A stretch of DNA of 64,000 nucleotides. Source: Sulfitobacter sp. HGT1 (lineage in GTDB: Bacteria; Pseudomonadota; Alphaproteobacteria; Rhodobacterales; Rhodobacteraceae). Shown piece after piece: positions 43,448 through 51,692 of this stretch. A program made the position numbers and the translations under genes. Numbering within the stretch: the first letter of the stretch is position 1; each line of letters opens with the position of its first letter. The notes under the pieces are model-generated. The model saw only the letters and a program-made list of their open reading frames with translations. It had not been told where the DNA came from and made no database searches. The stretch spans positions 248,001 to 312,000 of the forward strand of contig NZ_BLWI01000002.1 in the NCBI RefSeq assembly GCF_013282155.1, read 5' to 3'.

Positions 43448-45321
43448 GCGGCTTCCCAGCCGAAGGTGAACACATCCAGAATTTTGCCGACATCGGCCTC
43501 GGATGCGCCATTCATGGTGATTTGTGCCACCAGACCGCGTTTTTTGTCATCGGTCACCGAAGCCACACGTGCGGCAGAACCGGCGCTTTCCAGCGTCTCG
43601 TTAAAGATGCGGGTGATCGCCATTTTACGCAGGTCAGGCTTGAAGATCTTGCCCACAGCCGTCTTGGGCAGTTCGGGCATGATCGTCATGTGCTTGGGCT
43701 GTGCCGCGCGTTCCTGAACCCTTTCCTTGCAGAAATCGAGCAGCTCCTGCTCGGTCACGGAGGCACCGCCGACCAGTTCGACAAAGGCGCAAGGCACTTC
43801 GCCTGCATGGGCATCGGGTTGGCCGATCGCACCGGCAAAGGCTACGGCCTCGTGGCCCAGCAATGCTTCTTCGATCTCGGCGGGGTCGATGTTGTGACCA
43901 CCGCGAATGATCAGGTCTTTGGCGCGGCCCGTGATCCACAGGTATTTATCTGCATCGATACGGCCCAGATCGCCTGTGCGCAGGTATTTGTCGAAATAAT
44001 ACAGGTCTTTGTTCTTGTCGGCTTCGGTATAGGTGTTGCCCGCATAGACACCGGGGTTCGAGATGCAAATCTCGCCGATCTCGTCCACGCCTGCTTCGAC
44101 CGGGCCATCATTGGTGCCTTTGATGATCTTTACATCCGTGTAGGGGAAGGTGATCCCGATGCTGCCGACCTTGCGCACGCCATCGGTCGGGTTCGACGAC
44201 ACCAGACAGGTTGCCTCGGTCAGACCGTAGCCTTCGATCAGGGTGATGCCGGTTGCCTTTTCAAAGCGGCGGAACAGTTCCAGCGGCAGCGGCGCGGACC
44301 CCGAAAACGCGGTTTTCACGGTGGAGATATCCGCATCAATCGGGCGCTGCATCTTGGCCGAAATGGCTGTGGGCACGGTGATGATAAAGGTGATCTTCCA
44401 GCGTTCAACCAGCTTCCAGAAGTTGTCAAACACGCCTTCGCCACGATAGCCCTGCGGCGTCGGGAACACGACATGTGCACCGGATGTTACCGCCGCCATC
44501 AAGATCACGTGGCAGGCGAAAACGTGGAACAGCGGCAGCGGACACATGATGTTGTCGTTTTCGGTGTACAGCAACGTGTGACCCAGCCAGCCGTTATAGA
44601 CCATGCCGGAATATTTATGCTGTGCGACCTTGGGCATGCCCGTGGTGCCACCGGTGTGGAAATAGAATGCCACGCGGTCTTCTTGCGGATCATCAAAGGT
44701 CAGCTCGACAGGTTGCTTGGAAAGCGCGGTGTTGAAGTTGTGATACTTCGCATGGTTGCTGACCGTCTGCTTGGGGCGGATCATCGGGACGATCCATGAC
44801 TTTGGCGCGGTCAGATAGCGGCACAGATCAACCTCAAGCACGTGCTTTACGTTCGGGGCCAGGGCGACAGCCGCAGCGGTTTTCTGCGCCACATCTGTTT
44901 TCGGGAAGGGCCGCAAGGTCACCACGACCTTGGCATTGGTTTCGCGCAGGATCGATCCGATCTGCTCGGCCTCAAGCAGCGGGTTGATGGGGTTCGCGAT
45001 CCCAGCAACAGACCCACCCAGCAACGTAATGACCGTTTCGTTACAGTTCGGCAGCACATAGGCCACGACATCCGTCGGACCAACGCCCAGCGAACGGAAC
45101 AGGTTTGCCGCCCGCCCGACCTGACCGCGCAGTTGCGACCATGTCAGCGTTTCCGCGTGGTCCTTGGGACCGGAAAACAACTGATAGCTGATGGCGTTAT
45201 GATTTGGAAATTTGCCAGCCGTATTGCTGAGCAAACTCCACATGGTTTTGGCGACGTCGCGGTCAGCCCACGGCATTTCTGCCTCGATTGCATTACGGTC
45301 TTCGACCCCGGCAAATGACAT
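43444..45321 (-). CDS. acyl-CoA synthetase (AMP-forming)
   Basis: A 625-residue member of the ANL superfamily. FYFHTGGTTGMPKVAQHKYSG near 215 is the P-loop, EGYGLTEATCLVSSNPTDG near 345 the A5 motif, YLRTGDLGRIDADKYLWITGR near 450 the hinge, and the catalytic lysine lies in KTAVGKIFKPDLRK near 570. The chain or ring substrate cannot be read; the product is a CoA thioester. I use ATG 45319-45321 (MSFAGVEDR) with GGGAGGA upstream rather than the longer frame. It precedes the esterase gene on the same strand. Confidence 0.92.
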   Translation of the reverse strand: MSFAGVEDRNAIEAEMPWADRDVAKTMWSLLSNTAGKFPNHNAISYQLFSGPKDHAETLTWSQLRGQVGRAANLFRSLGVGPTDVVAYVLPNCNETVITLLGGSVAGIANPINPLLEAEQIGSILRETNAKVVVTLRPFPKTDVAQKTAAAVALAPNVKHVLEVDLCRYLTAPKSWIVPMIRPKQTVSNHAKYHNFNTALSKQPVELTFDDPQEDRVAFYFHTGGTTGMPKVAQHKYSGMVYNGWLGHTLLYTENDNIMCPLPLFHVFACHVILMAAVTSGAHVVFPTPQGYRGEGVFDNFWKLVERWKITFIITVPTAISAKMQRPIDADISTVKTAFSGSAPLPLELFRRFEKATGITLIEGYGLTEATCLVSSNPTDGVRKVGSIGITFPYTDVKIIKGTNDGPVEAGVDEIGEICISNPGVYAGNTYTEADKNKDLYYFDKYLRTGDLGRIDADKYLWITGRAKDLIIRGGHNIDPAEIEEALLGHEAVAFAGAIGQPDAHAGEVPCAFVELVGGASVTEQELLDFCKERVQERAAQPKHMTIMPELPKTAVGKIFKPDLRKMAITRIFNETLESAGSAARVASVTDDKKRGLVAQITMNGASEADVGKILDVFTFGWEAA

Positions 45322-45457
45322 AGTAATCCTCCCTTTGGTGCGGTTTGCCCGCATCCAGTTATTCCCTGCCGCCAAGGATGATGGCTAAATTTGGATTTCG
45401 CAAGCGCCAGACGGTGTTGGAACGTTGCGTCAGCGGCGTTTCTGGCGCGCAAAATGC

Positions 45458-45492
45458 AAAAAAGAGCGGCAGAAAATATCTGCCGCTCTTTT
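45458..45492 (-). terminator. strong bidirectional rho-independent terminator after the BON/LysM gene
   Basis: AAAAGAGCGGCAGA (45460-45473) pairs perfectly with TCTGCCGCTCTTTT (45479-45492) around five bases, giving U-runs on both strands. Confidence 0.92.
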
Positions 45493-45534
45493 GATGTGTC
45501 CGATTTGGCATTCCCGGTCGGGAAGGCTGCCGGA

Positions 45535-45966
45535 TTACTTTGCTGGAATACGCAGCATTTGACCCGGATAGATCTTGTCTGGGTGCTTCAGCATCGGCTT
45601 GTTGGCCTCGAAAATCTCTTCGTAGCGTGCGCCATTGCCAAGGGTCTTGGCCGCGATCGCCCAAAGCGTGTCACCCTTTTCAACGGTGTGGAATGTGCCG
45701 TCACCGTCACCACCGGTCATGTCTTCTTCGACGGCTGCAACACCTTCGACATTGCCAACTGCCAGAATGACTTTTTCTTTCATCTCTTGGCTGACAGCAT
45801 TGCCCTTGACGGTAACTTTGTCCCCATCAACCTGAATATCCAGACCTTCGGCATCGAGGCCCAGTTCCTTCAGCTCATCCTGCAAGGCAGCGCCTGTTAC
45901 TTCTTTGCTATCGCCGCCGCCAAATACTTTTTTGCCGGCATCTTTTACGAAACTCCACAAACCCAT
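45535..45966 (-). CDS. kbp: BON and LysM domain protein, Kbp (YgaU)-like
   Basis: A 143-residue protein: an N-terminal helix (MGLWSFVKDAGKKVFGGG), a BON domain at about 25-85 (LDIQVDGDKVTVKGNAVSQEMKEKVILAVGNVEGV) and a C-terminal LysM domain at about 92-142 (FHTVEKGDTLWAIAAKTLG...PGQMLRIP). E. coli Kbp with the same architecture binds potassium and helps growth at high K+. There is no clear signal peptide. It has its own terminator and lies 65 bp from the exporter gene. Confidence 0.9.
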   Translation of the reverse strand: MGLWSFVKDAGKKVFGGGDSKEVTGAALQDELKELGLDAEGLDIQVDGDKVTVKGNAVSQEMKEKVILAVGNVEGVAAVEEDMTGGDGDGTFHTVEKGDTLWAIAAKTLGNGARYEEIFEANKPMLKHPDKIYPGQMLRIPAK

Positions 45967-46031
45967 GTTGATCTCCTTTTGGCTTCAATTCGCGTGATTG
46001 TTTCCACTTTAACGGAAGATTAACAAGTGTT

Positions 46032-47828
46032 TTATTCAGCAGCGATACCGTCGGTGAACTGCAATCGGGCCAGACGCGCATAAAGCCCGCCCTTGCCGAC
46101 CAGTTCATCATGAGTGCCTGTGTCGACAATCTTGCCTGCTTCCAGCACGACAATGCGGTCGGCCTTTTTCACAGTCGCCAGGCGGTGCGCGACGATCAGG
46201 GTCGTGCGGTCCTCGCTCAGCTTGTCGACGGCCGCCTGCACCGCGCGTTCGCTTTCGGCATCCAGCGCGCTGGTGGCCTCGTCCAACAGCAACACGGGCG
46301 CGTCGCGCAAAATGGCGCGGGCAATCGCGATGCGTTGTTTTTGCCCCCCCGACAGCATCACGCCGCGTTCGCCAAGGTAGCTGTCATAGCCTTCGGGCAA
46401 GGCGCTGATAAACTGGTGTGCGGCCGCAGCTTCGGCGGCTGCGATGATTTCGGCATCGGTCGCGTCGGGGCGGCCAAAGCGGATATTTTCCCGCGCGGAG
46501 GCCGCAAAGATCACCGGATCTTGGGGGACAAGCGCGACCGAGCGGCGGAAAGTATCCCGCGTCACATCGCGCAGATCGACGCCATCAAGGGTGATCCGGC
46601 CCGACTGGGGATCATAGAACCGCAGGATCATCTGGATGATCGTTGTCTTGCCTGCCCCCGACGGGCCGACAAAGGCAACGGTTTCGCCCGGATTGATCGT
46701 CAGGTTCACGCCATCCAGTGCCTGCACGCCGGGGCGGGCGGGATAGGCAAAATGCACGTCTTCAAACGCGATACGGCCCGCGACAGGGGCGGGCAATGCC
46801 GTCGATGTGGCAGGGTCGCGCACGTCGTCATTGGTTTGCAGCAATTCGACCAGACGTTCGGTGGCCCCCGCCGCGCGCTGCAATTCGCCCCAGATTTCCG
46901 ACAATGCGGCAACGCCGCCTGCCACCATCACGGTATAGATCACGAATTGCACCAAGGCACCGGGGGTCATATCGCCCGCGCGCACATCGCGTGCGCCCAT
47001 CCACAACACCCCGACAACGCCGGCAAAGACCAGGAAAATAACGATGACGGTCATCAGAGCCCGCGTCTTGATCCTGCGGCGTGCGGCGTCAAAGGACGCT
47101 TCGGTCATCTGTGCGAATTGCGCGCGGCTGGCGGCCTCGTGGGTAAAGGCCTGAACGGTCTGCACCGCACTCAGGCTTTCGGAGGCGTTGCCCGAACTTG
47201 CTGCGATCCAATCCTGGTTTTCGCGGCTCATCACCCGCAGCTTGCGCCCCAGCACCAGGATAGGCACAACCACAGCCGGAACCAGCAACAACACCATCCC
47301 CGTCAGCTTGGCCGAGGTGATCAGCATCAGGATCAACCCGCCGCTAAAGATCAGTACATTACGCAGCGCAATGGATACCGACGACCCGATCACGGACAGG
47401 ATCAGGGTTGTGTCGGTGGTGATCCGGCTCAGAACTTCTCCGGTCATGATGCGTTCATAAAACGACGGGCTCATCCCGATCACACGGTCGAACACGGCCT
47501 TGCGAATGTCGGCAACAACCCGTTCGCCAAAGCGCGTGACCAAGGCATAGCGCAGCCCGGTTCCCACCGCCAAAAGCGCCGCAATCGCGAGGGCCGCGAC
47601 AAAATAATGGTCCAGCAACTGCTCGCCGCTGCTAAAGTTATCAATCACCCGACGCACGGCCAATGGCAGCATCAGCGAAATCATCGCCGTGCTGATCAGG
47701 GCCAGAATCGCTGCGATCATCAGGCCGCGATAGGGGGCCAGAAACGGGGCAAGCGCACGCAAGGCACCCAGTTCGCGGGATTTTTCGCGTTCTTCTTGGG
47801 CGGGTGCGGGCGTGGGTTTGCGAGCCAT
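46032..47828 (-). CDS. MsbA/BmrA-like ABC exporter (fused permease-ATPase)
   Basis: A 598-residue half-transporter that would work as a homodimer. Six membrane helices occupy about residues 25-320 (MIAAILALISTAMISLMLPLAV starts the first). The ATPase has Walker A FVGPSGAGKTTI near 390, signature MLSGGQKQRIAIARA near 490 and Walker B VLLLDEATSALD. Lipid or drug export is typical; it lacks MsbA-only features that I could verify, so the substrate is open. It stands between the Kbp-like gene and tRNA-Gly on the same strand. Confidence 0.92.
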   Translation of the reverse strand: MARKPTPAPAQEEREKSRELGALRALAPFLAPYRGLMIAAILALISTAMISLMLPLAVRRVIDNFSSGEQLLDHYFVAALAIAALLAVGTGLRYALVTRFGERVVADIRKAVFDRVIGMSPSFYERIMTGEVLSRITTDTTLILSVIGSSVSIALRNVLIFSGGLILMLITSAKLTGMVLLLVPAVVVPILVLGRKLRVMSRENQDWIAASSGNASESLSAVQTVQAFTHEAASRAQFAQMTEASFDAARRRIKTRALMTVIVIFLVFAGVVGVLWMGARDVRAGDMTPGALVQFVIYTVMVAGGVAALSEIWGELQRAAGATERLVELLQTNDDVRDPATSTALPAPVAGRIAFEDVHFAYPARPGVQALDGVNLTINPGETVAFVGPSGAGKTTIIQMILRFYDPQSGRITLDGVDLRDVTRDTFRRSVALVPQDPVIFAASARENIRFGRPDATDAEIIAAAEAAAAHQFISALPEGYDSYLGERGVMLSGGQKQRIAIARAILRDAPVLLLDEATSALDAESERAVQAAVDKLSEDRTTLIVAHRLATVKKADRIVVLEAGKIVDTGTHDELVGKGGLYARLARLQFTDGIAAE

Positions 47829-47947
47829 GGGAATTCCTTTTCATGCTCCCGTGTCATCGCCTGCACGGCGCATGGGGTCAAGGCCCGACAAAGGCATCAT
47901 ATCTGCGGCAAACCACAGCACGACGTATTTTCACAACGGGATACTGG

Positions 47948-48019
47948 AGCGGGCGGAGGGAATCGAACCCTCATCTTCAGTTTGGAAAACTGAGGTCTTA
48001 ACCATTACACAACGCCCGC
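47948..48019 (-). tRNA. tRNA-Gly, anticodon TCC
   Basis: On the minus strand the acceptor stem GCGGGCG pairs with CGCCCGC, followed by discriminator T. The T loop is GGGTTCGATTCCC, and the anticodon arm TCAGT-TTTCCAA-ACTGA presents TCC, reading GGA and possibly GGG codons. CCA is not encoded. Length is 72 nt. A promoter-like pair lies just upstream. Confidence 0.96.
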
Positions 48020-48031
48020 TCAGCGAAGCCT

Positions 48032-48060
48032 GAGGTATGCCAACACGAACCGATCGTCAA
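48032..48060 (-). promoter_or_regulatory. candidate promoter of tRNA-Gly
   Basis: On the minus strand TTGACG (48055-48060) and TACCTC (48032-48037) have 17-bp spacing and end 12 bp before the mature tRNA 5' end. Confidence 0.5.
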
Positions 48061-48132
48061 GTGGATCAATACCCCGAATGGCCCGGAATTTGCTCAAACC
48101 CGTCAATCTGCGGCAGTGCGGGCGTTACGGGT

Positions 48133-48879
48133 TCACTTTAACGACGTTACCATCCCCTGCCCCAGCCGCCCCGGTATCCGCGCGGTGATCCCTGCGGCCT
48201 GCGCCATGTGCCACGCCAGAACCTGATTGCTCGACAGGCACGGCTGCCCCGTTTCCCGCTCGATCTGGTCGATGACACCAAGGGTGCGCAGGTTGGTGCA
48301 GCTCAGGAAAACCGCCTCGGCCCCGCCGCGCGATGCCAGATCGACGGCCGCCGAAACAATGGACGGGCCATCGATGCGCACGACCTTGGCCTCCTCCGCC
48401 TCGTCAAAGCTGCCAAAAACAGGCGTTTCAATGCCTTGGCGCGCCAGCGCATCGCGCAGTTTGGCCGATACCTGTGCGACATAGGGCGACAGCAGCGCCA
48501 ACCGCGTCACGCCCAGATGCTCGCATGCGGCGATCAGCGCGCTTAGCGGGTTGGTCACATGGGGGCTGCTTTTGCCGGCACGGATCAGCCCGGCCACCCG
48601 GTCAGAGCCGATTTCAGCGGCCCCGGAGGTGCACCCGTATCCGATGCTGGAAAAGCGCGCGGCATGGGGCAGCAACCCCGCCGAGCGGGTCAGATGCCCA
48701 GCCATTTCGGCCAGCGTCTCGGAGGTGACGGCATCGTCGCTGGGCACGCGGCTGACATAAAACGCGGTTTCCAGCGGCATCATCGCCCGCATGTCCCCTT
48801 CAAGGGTTTCATCGGCCTGCAAGACGATCAGCCCCAGAGCCGGATCAAGCGTCGCCACGGACCTGTAGGGATAGCTCAT
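48133..48879 (-). CDS. Asp/Glu racemase-superfamily enzyme (EutA / maleate-isomerase-like)
   Basis: A 248-residue two-domain protein. The two superfamily cysteines are visible: GYGCTSGAAEIG near 87 and FLSCTNLRTLG near 195, so an isomerase, racemase or decarboxylase acting through one or two thiols is expected. The ends match the EutA group (SRVPSDDAVTSETL; SSNQVLAWHMAQAAGI). EutA accompanies ectoine catabolism genes, though its own reaction is unclear. It is the third gene of a coupled set with an M24 peptidase and a PLP lyase, both of which also have counterparts in ectoine clusters. Confidence 0.8.
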   Translation of the reverse strand: MSYPYRSVATLDPALGLIVLQADETLEGDMRAMMPLETAFYVSRVPSDDAVTSETLAEMAGHLTRSAGLLPHAARFSSIGYGCTSGAAEIGSDRVAGLIRAGKSSPHVTNPLSALIAACEHLGVTRLALLSPYVAQVSAKLRDALARQGIETPVFGSFDEAEEAKVVRIDGPSIVSAAVDLASRGGAEAVFLSCTNLRTLGVIDQIERETGQPCLSSNQVLAWHMAQAAGITARIPGRLGQGMVTSLK

Positions 48880-50021
48880 CCGATCACCGTCATTTCCGGC
48901 CCCGCACGCGGGCTGATGAAACGGCAGCCGTCTTGGGTGATCACGATGTTTTCCTCGTGCACCATGATCCGGCCGTCAACAGTATCAATCCCCGGCTCAA
49001 GCGTCAGGACCATTCCTTCGGCCAGCACAGTCTGGTCGGCCGCGATCAGCGACATGCCTTCGGTCAGTTGCATCCCCAGCCCGTGCCCCAATCGCCCGGC
49101 ATCCGATCCGCCTGCCCCGCCGGTCACGACTTTGTCCATCGCATGAAACAGGTCTGCGGCCGTTGTGCCCGGGCGGGCAATATCCGCCGCCGCATTCACC
49201 GCATCAATCAACCGCGCATGGGCATCGCGCGCGATTGGCGACGCAGGCCCGATGGCGAAATTCCGGTCGTAATCGCAGAAATACCCGTCAAACACCGCGC
49301 CCGTATCCAGCATCAACACATCGCCCTGCTCCAAGGGCCTGTCTGCGGCGGGGGAAATCACATCGCCATAGCCGTCGCGATCCGCGCCGCCAGCCAGATA
49401 GGGCACCCAATCGGCCCCCTCTTCCAGCAACAACCGTTGAAAGTCGCGAAAGACAGCAGACAGCGCGCGGCCTTGGCCAGCGATTTCGGGCACGCGTCCA
49501 AAGGCACGCCCCGCGATGGTGCAGGCGGTTTCAATCTTGGCGATTTCCGCACCGGATTTGACCGCACGCAAACGGGCCGTAATGCCGTTGTCGGGCACGA
49601 ACTGCCCGAATGTCCCCGACTTGATCCAGCCCCAGTCGGATTGAGGGGTCCGCAGATGGGTTTCAGGGCCAGACGGAATGCCGATGCGCCCTATCCCTGC
49701 GATTTCGTTCAACGTGTCCGACAACAGGCTGATCCCGTCATCGGCAGGATCGGGGGCGCGCCATGTGCGGATGTCATCCACCCAGGTCTGCGCCATCAGC
49801 GCCGCACCAATGGACGGTATCACCGCAATCGGTTTGCCCGAGGCCGGGATCACCAGATACCACGCCCGCGACGGGCTTTCCCAAAACCGCGTCAGAAACC
49901 CGGTGAAATAACGGATTTCAGCCTCGGTCGTCAGCAGCATCGCAGACAAGTCATGGGCGGCCATCAGCTTTTGCGCCTGCGCAAGGCGCGCCTCATATTC
50001 GGCTTGCGCAAATCCACGCAT
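48876..50021 (-). CDS. M24-family metallopeptidase (Xaa-Pro-peptidase or ectoine-hydrolase-like)
   Basis: A 381-residue protein. The N-terminal creatinase-like domain (1-150: LSAMLLTTEAEIRYFTGF) is followed by the pita-bread domain with metal ligands in LMLDTGAVFDGYFCDYDRNF (two Asp), RLGHGLGMQ (His), LTLEPGI (Glu) and VHEENIVI (Glu), all intact. Relatives are aminopeptidase P, creatinase and DoeA/EutD, which opens the ectoine ring. Neighbouring EutA-like and EutB-like genes make a ring- or amide-hydrolase role at least as likely as a peptidase. ATG 50019-50021 shares one base with the stop of the PLP-enzyme gene. Confidence 0.82.
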   Translation of the reverse strand: MRGFAQAEYEARLAQAQKLMAAHDLSAMLLTTEAEIRYFTGFLTRFWESPSRAWYLVIPASGKPIAVIPSIGAALMAQTWVDDIRTWRAPDPADDGISLLSDTLNEIAGIGRIGIPSGPETHLRTPQSDWGWIKSGTFGQFVPDNGITARLRAVKSGAEIAKIETACTIAGRAFGRVPEIAGQGRALSAVFRDFQRLLLEEGADWVPYLAGGADRDGYGDVISPAADRPLEQGDVLMLDTGAVFDGYFCDYDRNFAIGPASPIARDAHARLIDAVNAAADIARPGTTAADLFHAMDKVVTGGAGGSDAGRLGHGLGMQLTEGMSLIAADQTVLAEGMVLTLEPGIDTVDGRIMVHEENIVITQDGCRFISPRAGPEMTVIG

Positions 50022-51061
50022 CAGCTTGCAGGCCCTTCGCTTAGTACTGTGAGGATGATGGATGCTGCGGTGATCCCAAGGTCGGCCTTTTGCGCATCCG
50101 ACAGCGCCAACACCCCCGCGATCCCTGCGGCCCCCGACGGGCTGGACGCCAAGCCTGCAACCATCGCGGTGCCGGCCCCTGCCTGCCCTTCGGCCTCCGA
50201 GATCAGGGCAAAGGCATCGGCATCGCGCGCCAGCCCCTTCAGCGCGATCAGCGATGGCATTTTGCAATCCAGCCGGCCCATGTCGCTGACCGGTCCGGCG
50301 CTTTCTGTGGGGGCACCTGCCTTGATCGACCCGTGCAATGCCGCGGCGGCATCGGGTTCGACCACGATGATGCACGGGCCATCGCCCCATGCCTGCCGCG
50401 CCAAGGCAGCGCATGATCCGGCCAGACCGCCAACACCCGCTTGCAAGAAAATATGCGTGGGCGCGGCGGGCATCTGGGCAATCGCCTCGGCCATCAAGAC
50501 CAGATAGCCCTCCATCAGGCGATGCGGGCGTTCGGTGTATCCGGGCCACGAACTGTCCGACAAAAGCGCCCAGCCGTTCGCATCTGCCGCAGCCTGTGCG
50601 GCGGCCATGCTATCCTCATAGGTCGCCCCTTGGCGCACCACTTGCGCACCCTGTTCGGCCAGCCGCGCGGCAAAGCTTTCGGGGACAGTTTCCGAGATAA
50701 AGACGACAGAGGCCGCGCCAAAGGCATGGGCACCCGCAGCCACGGACATGCCGTGATTGCCAGCGCTGGCCGTGACATAGGTGCGCCCGCGATGGTCGCC
50801 GCGTTCCTTGTCGCAGGCAATGACATAGGCCGCACCCAGCGCCTTGAAGCTGCCCAGCCCCATGCGGCCGCGTTCGTCCTTGACCCACAATTCGGCCACC
50901 CCTGCCTCGACGGCCAAAGCTTCGGCCTGAACAAGCGGGGTTTCCCCCGCAACAGGGCAGCGTGCGACCAGCGATTGCGCAGCCTGCGCATCCACCGACG
51001 GCATGGGAATATCATCAAGGCCGGTAACGGCGGCGGGGCGGGTGATGTGCAAAATATCCAT
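50021..51061 (-). CDS. PLP-dependent lyase, diaminopropionate-ammonia-lyase / threonine-dehydratase-like (EutB-like)
   Basis: A 346-residue fold-type II PLP enzyme. The Schiff-base lysine is K73 in LGSFKALGAAYV; TASAGNHGMSVAAGA near 110 binds the substrate carboxylate and GVGGLAGS near 205 the PLP phosphate. Elimination of ammonia from a hydroxy- or diamino-acid is expected. GxFK without the usual threonine-dehydratase SFKxRG ending, together with the AGNHG block, resembles diaminopropionate ammonia-lyase. It starts the three-gene set and lies 59 bp downstream of the convergent-free start of no other minus gene, so its promoter should be between it and the cytochrome gene. Confidence 0.82.
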   Translation of the reverse strand: MDILHITRPAAVTGLDDIPMPSVDAQAAQSLVARCPVAGETPLVQAEALAVEAGVAELWVKDERGRMGLGSFKALGAAYVIACDKERGDHRGRTYVTASAGNHGMSVAAGAHAFGAASVVFISETVPESFAARLAEQGAQVVRQGATYEDSMAAAQAAADANGWALLSDSSWPGYTERPHRLMEGYLVLMAEAIAQMPAAPTHIFLQAGVGGLAGSCAALARQAWGDGPCIIVVEPDAAAALHGSIKAGAPTESAGPVSDMGRLDCKMPSLIALKGLARDADAFALISEAEGQAGAGTAMVAGLASSPSGAAGIAGVLALSDAQKADLGITAASIILTVLSEGPAS

Positions 51062-51119
51062 GGCCTACCGAACAAGCCGCGCGGAAATAGGTCAAGGAGA
51101 ATTGTCCTAAGGCTGGCTT

Positions 51120-51692
51120 TTACGGATCACTTGCACAGGGCGTACCGGCGGCGGCCCACAGGTTCAACGCGACGACCATCTCGTCCAGGGTTCCCGGCGG
51201 CACGCTGCGCCCGGCACCGGGGTCAAACCCCCAGGCCACAAACGCCGAGGTTTCCAGATGGGTCGCAAGACCATCCATTGCGAAACCGTCATTGGTTTCA
51301 GGGTCACGCAATTGCGCACAAAGCGCGTCGCTAGATTTTCCCAGCCACGCCAGCTCAGCCGGGGGCAAGCGCCAGGCGTCGTCGATCATCGGCGGGGCGT
51401 GCGGTGTCGCATTGCCGGACTGCGCGCCGATATGGCAGGTCCGGCAGGGCATCGTTTCGGCCCCCACACGGCTTTCGCCGGCCAGAACATGCATACCGTG
51501 AACCGCGTCCGCGCCATAGGTCAGGCCGTCCCACATCGGGATACCATCTGCGCCCACATGGCAATTGGTGCAGCGCGGATGCGAGGTGACCGCATAGATA
51601 TCATCCCACGCGGCCAGACCTTGTGCCTTGGTCGGGGCATCTTGGGCGGCAACAGGTGTCGCCAACAACAGAGCTACTGCAAAGGTTCTCAT
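51120..51692 (-). CDS. periplasmic diheme cytochrome c
   Basis: A 190-residue exported protein: signal peptide of about 16 residues (ending VAA-QDAP) and two heme-binding motifs, CTNCH at 41-45 and CRTCH at 83-87. Methionine or histidine axial ligands cannot be fixed (several Met and His nearby). Two more cysteines lie near the end (LCAQLRD and GTPCASDP). Its start overlaps the stop of the molybdenum-enzyme gene as ATGA, so it is likely the electron acceptor of that enzyme in the periplasm. Confidence 0.85.
   Translation of the reverse strand: MRTFAVALLLATPVAAQDAPTKAQGLAAWDDIYAVTSHPRCTNCHVGADGIPMWDGLTYGADAVHGMHVLAGESRVGAETMPCRTCHIGAQSGNATPHAPPMIDDAWRLPPAELAWLGKSSDALCAQLRDPETNDGFAMDGLATHLETSAFVAWGFDPGAGRSVPPGTLDEMVVALNLWAAAGTPCASDP

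Noticed and set aside
43222-44799. 525-codon plus-strand frame opposite the acyl-CoA synthetase
   Set aside because: Shadow frame; the minus strand carries all ANL-superfamily motifs.
46110-47993. 627-codon plus-strand frame opposite the MsbA-like exporter
   Set aside because: It lies entirely over a convincing ABC exporter gene and runs into the tRNA; no motifs.
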